Source of the DNA: Azorinus chamasolen
Lineage: Eukaryota; Mollusca; Bivalvia; Cardiida; Solecurtidae
Length of the DNA stretch: 64,000 bases
NCBI GenBank assembly: GCA_963576725.1
Contig: OY755243.1
Location: forward strand, 79,176,417 to 79,240,416
Reading direction: 5' to 3'
Both the position numbers and the translations under genes were made by a program. Positions 37,901-41,937 of this stretch are shown here, piece by piece; the first letter of the stretch is position 1, and every line of letters starts with the position of its first letter. A model generated the notes under the pieces. That model had not been told where the DNA came from. It saw nothing but the letters and a program-made list of their open reading frames with translations, and made no database searches.

Positions 37901-40681
37901 AGCAACTTTTTCATTTGGAGTACTGACATTTAACCGATCAAAGCTAACATGATTTGCTTCTAAAGAAATTGAAGGAAACCTAACAGTAATTTTTTTCAGA
38001 GGTATGTGATGTAAAGTATTGAAATTTTAACTTTTATAAGTACCTTGGGAATACGAGGCGCCAGTATATGTCTTGCAAAGAGGATTCTAAAAACTGGTTA
38101 CAGTATAGAGTTTGGTAGACAAACAAATTAGCTAGTCTTGAAAATGTTTTGATTTGCAATTCTTAACCCTTTCCCTGTTCTGTGTTTATTCCACATTTCA
38201 ATACCTGAATATTCCTGGACAAAATAGTTGCATTGAGATATGGAAAGTGTAACATTGTATCTAAAGTAAAAGGTCTATCAAATTCTGTTAGCAAACAGAG
38301 CAGATCCTCATCAGATGCCTCCTAAAGGAGCCGTCTGATCTGGGTGTACCCTGTTTGCATGAAAAGGAGTTTAACCCATTCCCTCATATTGACGCCCCTG
38401 TAATTTCCTTTTCTTAAGTTAATGCTCCTTTTCAGTAGACTTATTCAAAGAGGTTGGATATAAAAAGAGCCTATGAGGTAATATGTTAAGTGAGGGAAAG
38501 TGTTAACTGGACCTCTGATTATGTATTTATGTCTCAGTATACTGGGGAGACATTTTATTTTTGTGCGTGGCATCCATCTGCCCATCCGTCCGATTTAATT
38601 TGTCCACGCGGTTTCTCCAAAACCTTCATGGGACTTTGATATTTTTACATAGAAAATCTTGTCCATGCAGTTTCTGCGAAACCTTGAATCAGATTTTCAT
38701 GGAACTCCACTGGATTGATCAGCACCATGCTTAGATGTGTATATTTTATTCCTGTTCCGATTCGATGATTTTCTGCAGAGTTATGGGACTTTGAATTTTT
38801 TACTTAGAAAATTTTGTCCGCGCAGGACATTTTGAATGTATGTAGAATTATGGCAAAGAAATTAATTACGGCTTTGTAAATGGTGTAGATCATCAAGCAG
38901 ATTTAAACAAGTCTGATAGTCCATACAAACAAAGTGTTGCAATACCATCCTGACCTAAACATTGATAGCATGTGTATATTGTTGACATCATGTTGAAAGA
39001 ATCTCAAATTAGATGTTTTACTGTATGTCATTCCGGGGTTTCAGGTTTTCAAAGCATATGAAGCGGCTGTAGATGGAAGTGCACCAAAGGTAAACTGACA
39101 TATACCCTGATTAGGGCCCTGCATTGAAAATGCATGAGCCTTATAGGAATCACATTTTCTGTCTGTCTGTCAACTTTTTTGATGTGACGCAATAACTCAA
39201 ACAGTACTTCACATATTGGTTTCATATTAAGGGCATATGCTTAGTATCATCAGAGAAAGATGCCTATAGATTTTGGGTTGAATCAGATCACTATGTCTAA
39301 AGTTATCTGTCCTTGATTACAGGACCTGCTCTGGCTGAGTCAGTTTTCTAGTTTAGCATACAAATAGTTCAACCGTACTGTAGTCATACAATGAATAAAT
39401 ATGGAAATCAATAATAACAGGTGGCTGTTTAACCCTTTCCCTGTTCAGTACTCATGTAAGAAATAATGACATCATAAATATTTACTACCTGAACTTTCAT
39501 TATGGCATATGTTACGATATGTACACAGGATATTTTTGTTCAGCAGCAACAGTAAAATCAGATATATATTATAGGGTTAATCCTACTGTAATTTGAAATT
39601 TGCGACGGTATATGAGGTTTTTTAACGGTGGCAAATTATTTTAATGGCGACGCCGAAGGCGGAGTCATTAAAATAATTTAAGACTGTTAAAAACCTCATA
39701 TACCGTCGCAAATTTCAAATTACAGTAAGATTATCCCTATTCTAACGCAATCTTAACACGAAAAATGACAAATTGTAGTTATATCCCATGTGCGCAGGTG
39801 ATTGAATGAGTGATGAGGCGAGAAACAGTGCCTAGTTTCTCTCAGATTTCTTAAAATAACTGGATTTTTTTCCACCATGGTTTACACAGTCAAAACCGGG
39901 CCAATTGTAAGTTCACTATTACATTTGTCATGAATCGTTATGCGACAGCTTTTACATGTTCAATACACTTTCAATACACATGTCAGGAAAAGTAACGTTA
40001 TCTTAGTCTTTGGCGTCGTACACAAAAACGTCGTCTGTAATAATGACGTCACGTTATAACATTATGATTGAATAGTATGATAAATAAGGTTGAATCTGAA
40101 TCACAACGCTTTGAGTATCTCATTTATTCTTCACATGACATATAAAAGACCGGGCAAGTCGTGACAAAGAATGGAAATTAATAACTTTCAAAATACCGGA
40201 CTGAACTTGAATATGTCGGTGTTTGCATACGAATTTATCAGTAGATCTAAGTTTAGATAAACAAAGTGCATTAATATATTTACAGGCTAATGCTGTTATT
40301 CGGCTGTGTTCGATTGGTTGAATTTGCGACATATAAAACACTTTTTATATGCCGCAAATTTGGTCACATGAGCCAATCAGATTGCAGAAAATTGACAGAT
40401 TGCGTTAGAATATATCATAAGCAAACAGAGCAGACCCTGATCAGATGGCTCCTATAGGAGCCGTCTGATCTGGGTCTAATCTGTTTTCAAATGCGTGAAA
40501 AGCGTTTTGTATGAAGAAAAAGGTTAATGCTGGATAAAATTTGTCTGTATATCTCTTCTAATGAGTTTTCTTTGGATCTATTTCTTTTTACCTGCAGAAA
40601 AGTAAGATGACAAGCATCAAACCAAAGGACAGCAAAAACCAGATGTCTATCCAGTCATTCTTCAAAACAAAACCTTCATGA
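16926..40681 (+). CDS. MUTYH: MUTYH adenine DNA glycosylase, whole gene (15 coding exons)
   Basis: This gene encodes the base-excision-repair glycosylase that removes adenine mispaired with 8-oxoguanine, acting in the nucleus and, in other animals, also in mitochondria. Exons are 16926-16965, 20677-20832, 21930-22003, 23392-23433, 24767-24838, 25556-25669, 26389-26486, 27853-27997, 29521-29602, 31884-31935, 32638-32768, 35014-35150, 37254-37412, 39045-39089 and 40598-40681. Every junction is GT-AG with matching phase and the sum is 1431 nt, 476 residues, slightly shorter than the vertebrate enzyme. Visible parts in order: basic KRK start; His23; catalytic Glu70 in [13 protein letters not shown]; helix-hairpin-helix [12 protein letters not shown] (148-159); catalytic Asp172 in VDGNV; [4Fe-4S] cysteines 226, 233, 236 and 242; linker cysteines 274, 279 and 282; a NUDIX-like C-terminal domain with the FSH 8-oxoG-recognition motif at 386-388; and a C-terminal PCNA-binding box at 464-471. 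No frameshift or stop is seen. Only exon 1 is less certain, because it is short. Confidence 0.96.
17219..17725. repeat. Repeated unit upstream of the SINE head
   Basis: GTAGTGGTTCTGGA followed by TATAGCA occurs at about 17225 and 17698, and ATTTAAAGTCTG occurs at about 17269 and 17572. The two blocks look like copies of one element in MUTYH intron 1. Identity unknown. Confidence 0.4.
17729..17805 (+). mobile_element. tRNA-derived SINE head
   Basis: It contains TAGCTCAGTTGGTAGAGC (A box) and GGTTCGAGTCC (B box), and folds like a tRNA with anticodon-position AGT. Mismatches in the acceptor and anticodon stems and C at position 33 argue against a working tRNA. It is most likely the polymerase III promoter of a SINE; the body after GGCTGCAC is not recognised. 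Confidence 0.6.
18176..18391 (+). pseudogene. hAT transposase N-terminal remnant (probable)
   Basis: A 71-codon frame, [20 protein letters not shown] and onward, inside the hAT relic. No zinc finger is visible. I assign it to the transposon by position only. Confidence 0.35.
18568..18816 (+). pseudogene. hAT transposase C-terminal dimerisation remnant
   Basis: The frame contains [20 protein letters not shown], then a run ending LIMINLEGP. This matches the hAT C-terminal dimerisation pattern (SxAxxERxFSxM...LxxLLxIxxxG). Catalytic parts are missing, so it is a deleted copy. Confidence 0.7.
19198..20545 (+). repeat. Tandem repeat of about 275-bp units
   Basis: About five diverged units with AAGAGCTAGCTCCC-like anchors at about 19469, 19643, 19925, 20197 and 20472, each followed by AAAGTTTATAGTGCTTATAT, CCTAGATGTTAC, AAATCTTGACC and GCCACCAATTGTAA. 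One unit is shortened. It fills MUTYH intron 1 up to exon 2. Reading frames across it are incidental. Confidence 0.8.
20563..20638. mobile_element. A right-end fragment
   Basis: TGATCTGGGTCTTCTCTTTTTGC-like half palindrome, then ATGAAAGGGTTAA. It ends 38 bp before MUTYH exon 2. Confidence 0.5.
20677..20832 (+). CDS. MUTYH: MUTYH coding exon 2
   Basis: Acceptor TTTTGCAG and donor G|GTACAT. It encodes residues 14-65, including [13 protein letters not shown], the conserved N-terminal glycosylase motif. His23 sits where the mammalian zinc-linchpin histidine (human His57) lies. Confidence 0.95.
20833..21589. other. MUTYH intron 2, left part: nothing recognised
   Basis: No repeat family or conserved frame was recognised. 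It carries no MITE, unlike most introns of this gene. Confidence 0.4.
21590..21905 (+). mobile_element. C element inserted in a D2 element
   Basis: C is complete at 21590-21838 (palindrome GACGGCTTCTAGAGGAGCCGTC). It is followed directly by GCAACCACCTGCTTTTTAAG ... GGACAGGTTGTACTGTA, the right half of a D2 copy after its own TTAA. The left D2 half is not clear. Confidence 0.75.
21930..22003 (+). CDS. MUTYH: MUTYH coding exon 3
   Basis: Acceptor CTATTACAG and donor AAG|GTAAAA. It encodes [16 protein letters not shown], whose Glu70 matches the catalytic glutamate (human Glu120), followed by IDYYNKWMK. Confidence 0.97.
22027..22278 (-). mobile_element. A element
   Basis: Left end decayed (CCCCTTCCTTAATATAAA). 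Palindrome perfect around GGCTCCTATAGGAGCC. Right end GAACAGGGAAATGGATAA. An F fragment follows at 22285-22345. Confidence 0.72.
22371..22596 (+). mobile_element. B element, complete
   Basis: TTAACCCATTACCTCATAGG ... GAGGGAATGGCTTAA. Palindrome GCATTTGCTCCTAGGAGCAAATGC. Confidence 0.82.
22634..22868 (-). mobile_element. C element
   Basis: TTACTCCATGAATAGTCATG left. Core collapsed to CTTGATCAGACATCTCTGATC. Right end AAAGGGTTAA. Confidence 0.68.
22882..23170 (-). mobile_element. B element with an internal duplication
   Basis: A 53-bp segment with TTCCTGTTACTGACGCCTTT and GCGCCTCTGTAAAACATA is repeated head to tail at the left end. Palindrome around GCTCCATAGGAGC. The right end is decayed (GGAGGGAATTAATTAA). 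Confidence 0.7.
23392..23433 (+). CDS. MUTYH: MUTYH coding exon 4
   Basis: A 42-nt exon with acceptor TTTCAG and donor GAG|GTGAGA. It encodes [14 protein letters not shown], in phase 0 on both sides and collinear with human QKWPTLQDLASASLEE. Confidence 0.95.
23489..23662 (-). mobile_element. C fragment
   Basis: TTAATCCTTCACTCCATGTA and ATAAGCAAACACAGCAGACC. It ends within the palindrome. Confidence 0.55.
23684..23930 (-). mobile_element. A element
   Basis: Palindrome GCAAACAGAGTGGCCC... around GCTCCTATAGGAGC. Right end ACGGGGAAAAAGGTTAA. Left TTAA lost. Confidence 0.72.
24063..24340 (-). mobile_element. F element and a second F core
   Basis: 24063-24244: TTAACTCTTCCGCTGCCAA, then a palindrome ACAAACAGTTTGGATCC... 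around GCCGAGTTACTCGGC, ending GCGAAAGAGTTGA. 24276-24341: a separate F palindrome without termini. Confidence 0.72.
24342..24536 (+). mobile_element. B element, left-truncated
   Basis: It starts within B (TATTTTTAGACACAACC). Palindrome intact (GCTCCTTTAGGAGC). Right end GAGGGAATGGGTTAA. Confidence 0.75.
24545..24720 (-). mobile_element. C fragment
   Basis: CCATGGCAAAAGTAGAAAAG, then ACAAACAGAAAACCC...TTGTTTGC and a right end ATGGAGTAATGGGTTA. It ends about 45 bp before MUTYH exon 5. Confidence 0.5.
24767..24838 (+). CDS. MUTYH: MUTYH coding exon 5
   Basis: It encodes [18 protein letters not shown] and the following helix. [10 protein letters not shown] is a signature of MutY-type glycosylases. 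Donor AAG|GTAACC. Confidence 0.97.
24897..25137 (-). mobile_element. A element, complete
   Basis: TTAACCCTTTTCTTCATATA ... GAACAGGAAAATAGTTAA with palindrome around GCTCCTATAGGAGC. Confidence 0.78.
25300..25512. mobile_element. E element with a changed loop
   Basis: Arms TTTCTCCACTAAACTCTATG and complement. The loop has been replaced by about 40 bp (ATCGAGGAATATGGAAGC...). Right end CATCTTATCTTTGTCTCTG. It lies 44 bp upstream of MUTYH exon 6. Confidence 0.65.
25556..25669 (+). CDS. MUTYH: MUTYH coding exon 6
   Basis: It encodes residues 129-166 with the helix-hairpin-helix [19 protein letters not shown] that grips the DNA backbone. The acceptor (ACGTAAAG) has a poor pyrimidine tract, but phase and homology fix it. 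Confidence 0.95.
25870..26054 (+). mobile_element. C element, left-truncated
   Basis: It starts in the palindrome (CTATAGGAGCTGTCTGATCA) and ends ATTCATGGAGTAAAGGGTTAA. Confidence 0.7.
26084..26257. mobile_element. E element
   Basis: Ends CAGAGCTCCAGATAAG and TTATCTGTAGCTCTG, flanked by GGCATT and GACATT. Palindrome shortened in one arm. Confidence 0.75.
26389..26486 (+). CDS. MUTYH: MUTYH coding exon 7
   Basis: It encodes [20 protein letters not shown] and onward. Asp172 of VDGNV is the catalytic aspartate (human Asp222). The spacing to Glu70 is 102 residues, the same as in human. It ends in phase 2 at TG|GTAAGA. Confidence 0.97.
26499..26746 (-). mobile_element. A element
   Basis: TTAACCCTTTCCGTCATATA. 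Palindrome around GGCTCCTATAGGAGTC. Right end AGAGAAAGCGTTAG. It starts 12 bp after MUTYH exon 7. Confidence 0.78.
26815..27033 (-). mobile_element. B element, complete
   Basis: TTAACCCCTTTCCTCATATT ... GAGGTAATGGTTTAA, palindrome around GCTCCATAGGAGC. Its last TTAA is the first TTAA of the next element. Confidence 0.8.
27030..27208 (-). mobile_element. C element
   Basis: TTAACCTTTACCTAATAAAT left, GGTAAAGGGTTAA right. Only one arm of the palindrome remains. Confidence 0.72.
27452..27530. mobile_element. F fragment
   Basis: GTTTGAATCGAGATGAGTTG and ATTAGGATACAAACTGTTT, a decayed F palindrome. Confidence 0.4.
27611..27820 (+). mobile_element. B element, core reduced
   Basis: TTAACCCATTCCCTCATAGG left. 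The palindrome lacks the CTCC/GGAG centre. The right end is AAGGAAAGGGTTAA, which is A-like rather than B-like. It ends 32 bp before MUTYH exon 8. Confidence 0.72.
27853..27997 (+). CDS. MUTYH: MUTYH coding exon 8, iron-sulfur cluster exon
   Basis: It encodes residues 199-247 with a C-x6-C-x2-C-x5-C motif (Cys226, 233, 236, 242), the [4Fe-4S] cluster of the MutY/EndoIII family. Acceptor CTTCCACAG, donor CAG|GTATGG. Confidence 0.97.
28040..28628 (-). mobile_element. C element split by a C/B chimera
   Basis: 28040-28168 (GAATATTCATG...TAGGATCAGATCTATT) and 28391-28628 (GCAAATAGAACAGACC..., a partly duplicated palindrome, AAGGAAAGGG) are the two parts. The insertion abuts the palindrome and duplicates TTAA. 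Confidence 0.65.
28169..28390. mobile_element. C/B chimeric element, nested
   Basis: TTAA-bounded. The left terminus is C (ACTCCATAAATACGCC). From CTACGCCTCTGTAAAAGTCA onward it is reversed B with the B palindrome, and the right end is GAGGGAATGGGTTAA. A second chimera of this kind is at 36959. Confidence 0.75.
28866..29102 (-). mobile_element. A element, complete
   Basis: TTAACCCTTTCCCTCATATA, palindrome GGCGGCTCCTATAGGATCCGTC. The right end ATATGGAAAGGGTTAA lacks the usual AGAACAGG. Confidence 0.8.
29125..29455. mobile_element. H-like and F-like fragments
   Basis: 29130-29205: half palindromes GCAGACAGTATAAACCC and GGGTCTGTACTGTTTGC. 29236-29455: ACAAATAGTGCAGTCCC, GGGACTTCACTATTTGT and an end GCCAAAAGGGTTAA. 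Both are decayed. Confidence 0.4.
29521..29602 (+). CDS. MUTYH: MUTYH coding exon 9, interdomain linker
   Basis: It encodes [12 protein letters not shown] through DIEC (248-274), the connector between the glycosylase and C-terminal domains. It is poorly conserved except for Cys274, the first presumed zinc ligand. It ends in phase 1 at TGC T|GTAAGT. Confidence 0.88.
29657..29965 (+). mobile_element. HN2, Helentron-like non-autonomous element
   Basis: Subterminal inverted repeats GTGTCACCTG (29657-29666) and CAGGTGACAC (29931-29940). A 3' hairpin GTGTTC-CTCT-GAACAC (29943-29958) is followed by TCTTGTT. A (GTCT)n tract lies near the 5' end. This layout is that described for Helentrons and their non-autonomous derivatives. 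It lies 54 bp downstream of MUTYH exon 9. Confidence 0.65.
30130..30150 (+). repeat. Poly-G tract
   Basis: About 20 consecutive G, able to form a quadruplex. The length in an assembly may be unreliable. Confidence 0.85.
30372..31688 (+). mobile_element. HN1, Helentron-like element with internal array
   Basis: Starts TAGCTCACCAGAGCACAAAG with a GAGCAC/GTGCTC hairpin and CGTCCGTCGTC repeats. About seven tandem units of about 165 bp follow (each with TTTGAAAATCTTCT, TTTGGCACATAGCATCATG, AGTTATATAAATTATGGCCC and GCCCCGCCCCAGGGGTGGGC). It closes with TCTGGTGAGC (31651), the inverted complement of the 5' GCTCACCAGA, a hairpin AGGGCC-ATTCT-GGCCCT and CTTGTTT. It lies in MUTYH intron 9. A frame of 94 codons on the other strand is repeat-derived. 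Confidence 0.8.
31884..31935 (+). CDS. MUTYH: MUTYH coding exon 10, zinc-linchpin cysteines
   Basis: A 52-nt exon encoding [16 protein letters not shown] with Cys279 and Cys282. Together with Cys274 and His23 these match the four zinc-linchpin ligands described for mammalian MUTYH. Acceptor GTATTCAG, donor AG|GTAGTT. Confidence 0.88.
32038..32218 (-). mobile_element. D1 element, core shortened
   Basis: AAAGCCTCTCTATAACAGAG left, AGGAGAGGTTTTACTG right. Palindrome intact except for the loop (ACGCTCCTCTG). Confidence 0.75.
32263..32345 (-). mobile_element. B left fragment
   Basis: TTAACCCATTCACTCCTACT and AAACCATTGTGATAAATAGA. It stops at the palindrome centre. Confidence 0.6.
32638..32768 (+). 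CDS. MUTYH: MUTYH coding exon 11, start of the C-terminal domain
   Basis: It encodes [19 protein letters not shown] and [20 protein letters not shown], the first strands of the NUDIX-like domain (compare human LGVVNFPRKASRKPPREES). Phase-2 entry and phase-1 exit both match the neighbouring exons. Confidence 0.95.
32840..34190. mobile_element. E element split by a hAT-type insertion
   Basis: The left part (CATTTCTTCACTAAACACTC...GACGATTCTAAAGAG) continues at 34133 (CTAAAGAGTGGTCACAACAT...). CTAAAGAG is present on both sides of the insert. Confidence 0.75.
32899..34132. mobile_element. hAT-type non-autonomous element with 8-bp duplication
   Basis: TIRs TAGGGGTGAAACGATTC and AATCGTTTCACCCTTA, flanked by CTAAAGAG (32891-32898, 34133-34140). 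Both ends are rich in ATTCGATTCG or CGAATCG motifs. The middle has an imperfect inverted repeat around 33290-33460 (GAGATGTTATGTCTCTCTTC and complement). No convincing transposase frame was seen in 1234 bp. Confidence 0.8.
34190..34572 (+). repeat. Minisatellite of CCACCATCACTAT type
   Basis: Irregular 9-15 bp units (CCACCATCACTATC, CACCACTAT). Long open frames on + (Thr/His/Ser/Pro-rich) arise from the repeat. Confidence 0.85.
34583..34944. mobile_element. Tigger/pogo-like MITE containing an E-type hairpin
   Basis: Ends CAGTGCTCCCTCTCTACAAC (after TA) and GGTAGGGAGGGAGCACTG. The centre (about 34731-34829) is the E palindrome AAACCCTATGTTGTGAC... with arms TGCCTC/GAGGCA, so this element shares a core with E although its ends differ. 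Confidence 0.75.
35014..35150 (+). CDS. MUTYH: MUTYH coding exon 12
   Basis: It encodes [12 protein letters not shown] and onward to RIDAGE. GLLAGxWEFP is the conserved NUDIX-like motif. Acceptor TTTTTGTAG, donor GAG|GTGAGT. Confidence 0.96.
35250..35713 (-). mobile_element. C element split by HN3
   Basis: Left part TTTTACTCCATGAATATTCA...GATTAGATGATTTT, right part from TATAACAATACATGAGCAC with an intact palindrome (GATGGCCACCACAGGAGCCATC) and right end GGAGTAAAGGGTTAA. Confidence 0.75.
35314..35544 (+). mobile_element. HN3, Helentron-like element (copy 1)
   Basis: Starts TAGCACGTCTGTTTCAAAGA. Near the end CAGACAAGCGCTGGCGCT (complementary to the start) is followed by CTCTTGTTT. It lies between T and T inside a C element. 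Confidence 0.65.
35775..36065 (+). mobile_element. H fragment and right-truncated C element
   Basis: 35780-35825 resembles the H core. 35856-36062 is C: TTAATCTTTTACTCCTTAAA, one palindrome arm, and ATGATGTCATTATTTC. The right TTAA is absent. Confidence 0.55.
36111..36962 (+). mobile_element. K element split by a 580-bp transposon
   Basis: TTAACCCTTTCTTTGTTCAA left, AAGAAAAAGGGTTAA right. The K body (ATAATGTAAACTTTTTC, GACAAAAACTGTAGAATC) resumes after the insert. The palindrome is reduced. Its last TTAA is shared with the next element. Confidence 0.72.
36169..36748. mobile_element. 580-bp MITE with TIRs over 30 bp
   Basis: The ends ACTGTCCATTTCAGTTTACT... and its complement match over the first 34 bp with one difference; AATCTCGATT and its complement extend the similarity. 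There is no coding frame. Superfamily undetermined. Confidence 0.75.
36959..37219. mobile_element. C/B chimeric element
   Basis: C-like left end (TTAACTCTTTCCTCCATAAA), then reversed B from CTACGCCTCTGTAAAAG. TATCACAATGGTTTCAAACT occurs twice in tandem. Right end GGAGGAAAGGGTTAA. It ends 34 bp before MUTYH exon 13. Confidence 0.75.
37254..37412 (+). CDS. MUTYH: MUTYH coding exon 13, 8-oxoG recognition loop
   Basis: It encodes [17 protein letters not shown]. The FSH motif (386-388) is the loop that recognises 8-oxoguanine in MutY proteins. The exon ends in AISTAMKK, nearly identical to human AVSTAMKK. Confidence 0.96.
37483..38080. mobile_element. Unclassified insert in the E element
   Basis: It begins near TCATATTTCCGCGGTACCCA with a second ATATTTCCGCGGTA 19 bp on. 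A related motif CATACCGTGGAAACATGAGA occurs near 37841. The boundaries are inferred from where E sequence stops and resumes. Confidence 0.4.
38163..38506 (+). mobile_element. A element containing a B element
   Basis: TTAACCCTTTCCCTGTTCTG ... GAGGGAAAGTGTTAA. The palindrome lies left of the insert. TTAA at 38371 and 38486 flanks the B copy. Confidence 0.8.
38371..38489 (-). mobile_element. B element lacking its palindrome, nested in A
   Basis: TTAACCCATTCCCTCATATT ... GAGGTAATATGTTAA, 119 bp. The whole palindrome is deleted and only flanks remain. Confidence 0.78.
38535..38870 (+). repeat. Tandem repeat of about 110-bp units (Helentron-like)
   Basis: Units with TTTGTCCACGCGGTTTCT / TTGTCCATGCAGTTTCTG / TTGTCCGCGCAGG and TTACATAGAAAAT. 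It starts with CCATCCGTCCG, like other Helentron-derived arrays. Confidence 0.5.
39045..39089 (+). CDS. MUTYH: MUTYH coding exon 14
   Basis: A 45-nt exon encoding [15 protein letters not shown], collinear with human VFRVYQGQQPG. It is in phase 0 on both sides. Acceptor GTTTCAG, donor AAG|GTAAAC. Confidence 0.92.
39110..39360 (+). repeat. Possible Helentron-derived fragment
   Basis: TTTTCTGTCTGTCTGTCAAC and TGATGTGACGCAATAACTC resemble the 5' part of HN2-like repeats. Boundaries unclear. Confidence 0.3.
39429..40527 (-). mobile_element. C/K-like TTAA element split by a foldback element
   Basis: TTAACCCTTTCCCTGTTCAG left, palindrome 40421-40490 (GGCTCCTATAGGAGCC), right end AGAAAAAGGTTAA. It sits in D-like flanks (AGGTGGCTGT before, TGCTGG after). 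Confidence 0.68.
39573..40412. mobile_element. Foldback-type insert
   Basis: 39573-39738 is a palindrome (ACTGTAATTTGAAATTTGCG and complement, about 65-bp arms, loop GGCGACGCCGAAGGCGGAGTC). ATTCTAACGCAATCT at 39739 recurs inverted at about 40396. A second inverted pair (GACATATAAAACACTTTTTATATGCC) lies near 40325-40355. Confidence 0.6.
40598..40681 (+). CDS. MUTYH: MUTYH coding exon 15 with PIP box and stop
   Basis: It encodes 27 residues ending [13 protein letters not shown] and [11 protein letters not shown] fits the PCNA-interaction consensus Q-x-x-[ILM]-x-x-F-F, at the same place as human QQVLDNFF. Acceptor CCTGCAG. Confidence 0.94.
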   Translation, partial: KSKMTSIKPKDSKNQMSIQSFFKTKPS

Positions 40682-40691
40682 AGACAATTAA

Positions 40692-40697
40692 AATAAA
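40692..40697 (+). terminator. Candidate MUTYH polyadenylation signal
   Basis: AATAAA lies 11 nt after the MUTYH stop codon. It is the first such hexamer downstream, so the 3' UTR may be very short. Cleavage and polyadenylation there is inferred. Confidence 0.5.
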
Positions 40698-40838
40698 GAA
40701 TATAGTACGTATTATCTGTTTCGGTGCCAAATCTTGTTATCTGCACAATTTGGTCATCTTTTTATTTTCTATGTTCTTTTTTGTTTCAGTAAGCATTATC
40801 ATAGCATGAAACGGTTTAGATGATGATTAAACATTGAG

Positions 40839-41254
40839 TTAACCATTTCCCAGCTCTGTATTCATGTAAAAAATAATGACATCATTAATATTTATTAGCT
40901 CAATTTTTATATTATAAACTTTTCCAGGGAATTTTTTGCTGTGACAAAAACTGTAGATTTAGATCTATATCATGTCAAACGCAAACAGGGCAGACCCTGA
41001 TCAGGAGCCGTCTGATCTTGGTCTACACTGTTTGCAAATGCGTTAAAAGGCATTTTTAGCTCGTCTGTTTTGAAGAAATCATGAGCTATTGTCGTAACCC
41101 CGGCGACGACGTCCGAAATCTTAACATTGACCATAACTTCTTCAATTTTTCATTTACAACCTTCATTTTTGGTATGCATGTTCATCATGACAATGACGAC
41201 AGACGAATGTTGCACCCGCTTGCGATGCTCTTGTTATATGAAGGAATGGTTTAA
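40839..41254 (+). mobile_element. K element split by HN3
   Basis: TTAACCATTTCCCAGCTCTG, K body, palindrome with one shortened arm (CTGATCAGGAGCCGTCTGATC), then HN3, then TATATGAAGGAATGGTTTAA. Confidence 0.75.
41057..41235 (+). mobile_element. HN3, Helentron-like element (copy 2)
   Basis: TAGCTCGTCTGTTTTGAAGA at the start, CAGACGAATG near the end, final GCTCTTGTTA. It splits K between T and T, as copy 1 splits C. Confidence 0.65.
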
Positions 41255-41259
41255 TGGTC

Positions 41260-41335
41260 TTGTCGTCTGGATCCTGTTTGCATAGGTTATCACAGATGTG
41301 ACATTGGCAGCGAAACAGTTGTCTTGTGAACCACA
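41260..41335. mobile_element. F right fragment
   Basis: CTGGATCCTGTTTGCATAGG, TTATCACAGATG and GGCAGCGAAACAG match the F right half. Confidence 0.4.
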
Positions 41336-41937
41336 GTAACATGTCATTCAATAATTAGAATACTAAATAAATATCATAATTAGTTTTTAAGACAGGTGGC
41401 AGCTTAATGGAGTTTTGAAAGTCATGCAGAGAGGCTCCTCCAGGAGCTTTCTGTATGGAGGACGATCAACGCCAAAATTGCATCATGCTTTGTGCCATTT
41501 CAATTTGCTTCATGTTAAATGCATTATGCTAAATGATTATTGCATGTCACGATGTGCTTTCTTCTTTCTTTGAAGTTTCTTCCTCGATCCGACATTTGAC
41601 CTTCTGCAAACTTGTTTATTGATTATAATAACGTCAAATAATGTGTTTCATTGTTTAAACTTCTTTGGAGCATATTCTTTGTGCTATTTGCTTGGTGCTT
41701 GGTGCTTGATGCTTGATGCGTGGTTCGTTGTTCCATCTTCGCCCCGGTCTTTGTCGTACTCTAGTCAGCTTGGACTAAAATGCTGAAGTGATTTGCCGAA
41801 TACATAGGTAAAGAAGGAAAACGCTATGAAGACATAGAAATAGAAGGATTTCAAAAAACACACAAAAAATAGAAGGGTTACTGATCCATTACATTAGAGA
41901 GAGAGAGAGTGTGTGTGTGTGGGGGGGGGGGGACATC

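Larger units (their letters stand above)
37440..38520. mobile_element. E element broken by three nested insertions
   Basis: E pieces: 37450-37482 (TTTCTCTAACAAACTG), 38085-38162 (GAGGATTCTAAAAACTGGTT...TTTTGATTTGCAATTC) and 38507-38520 (CTGGACCTCTG). Between them lie an unclassified insert (about 37483-38080) and an A element that itself contains a B element. Confidence 0.65.
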
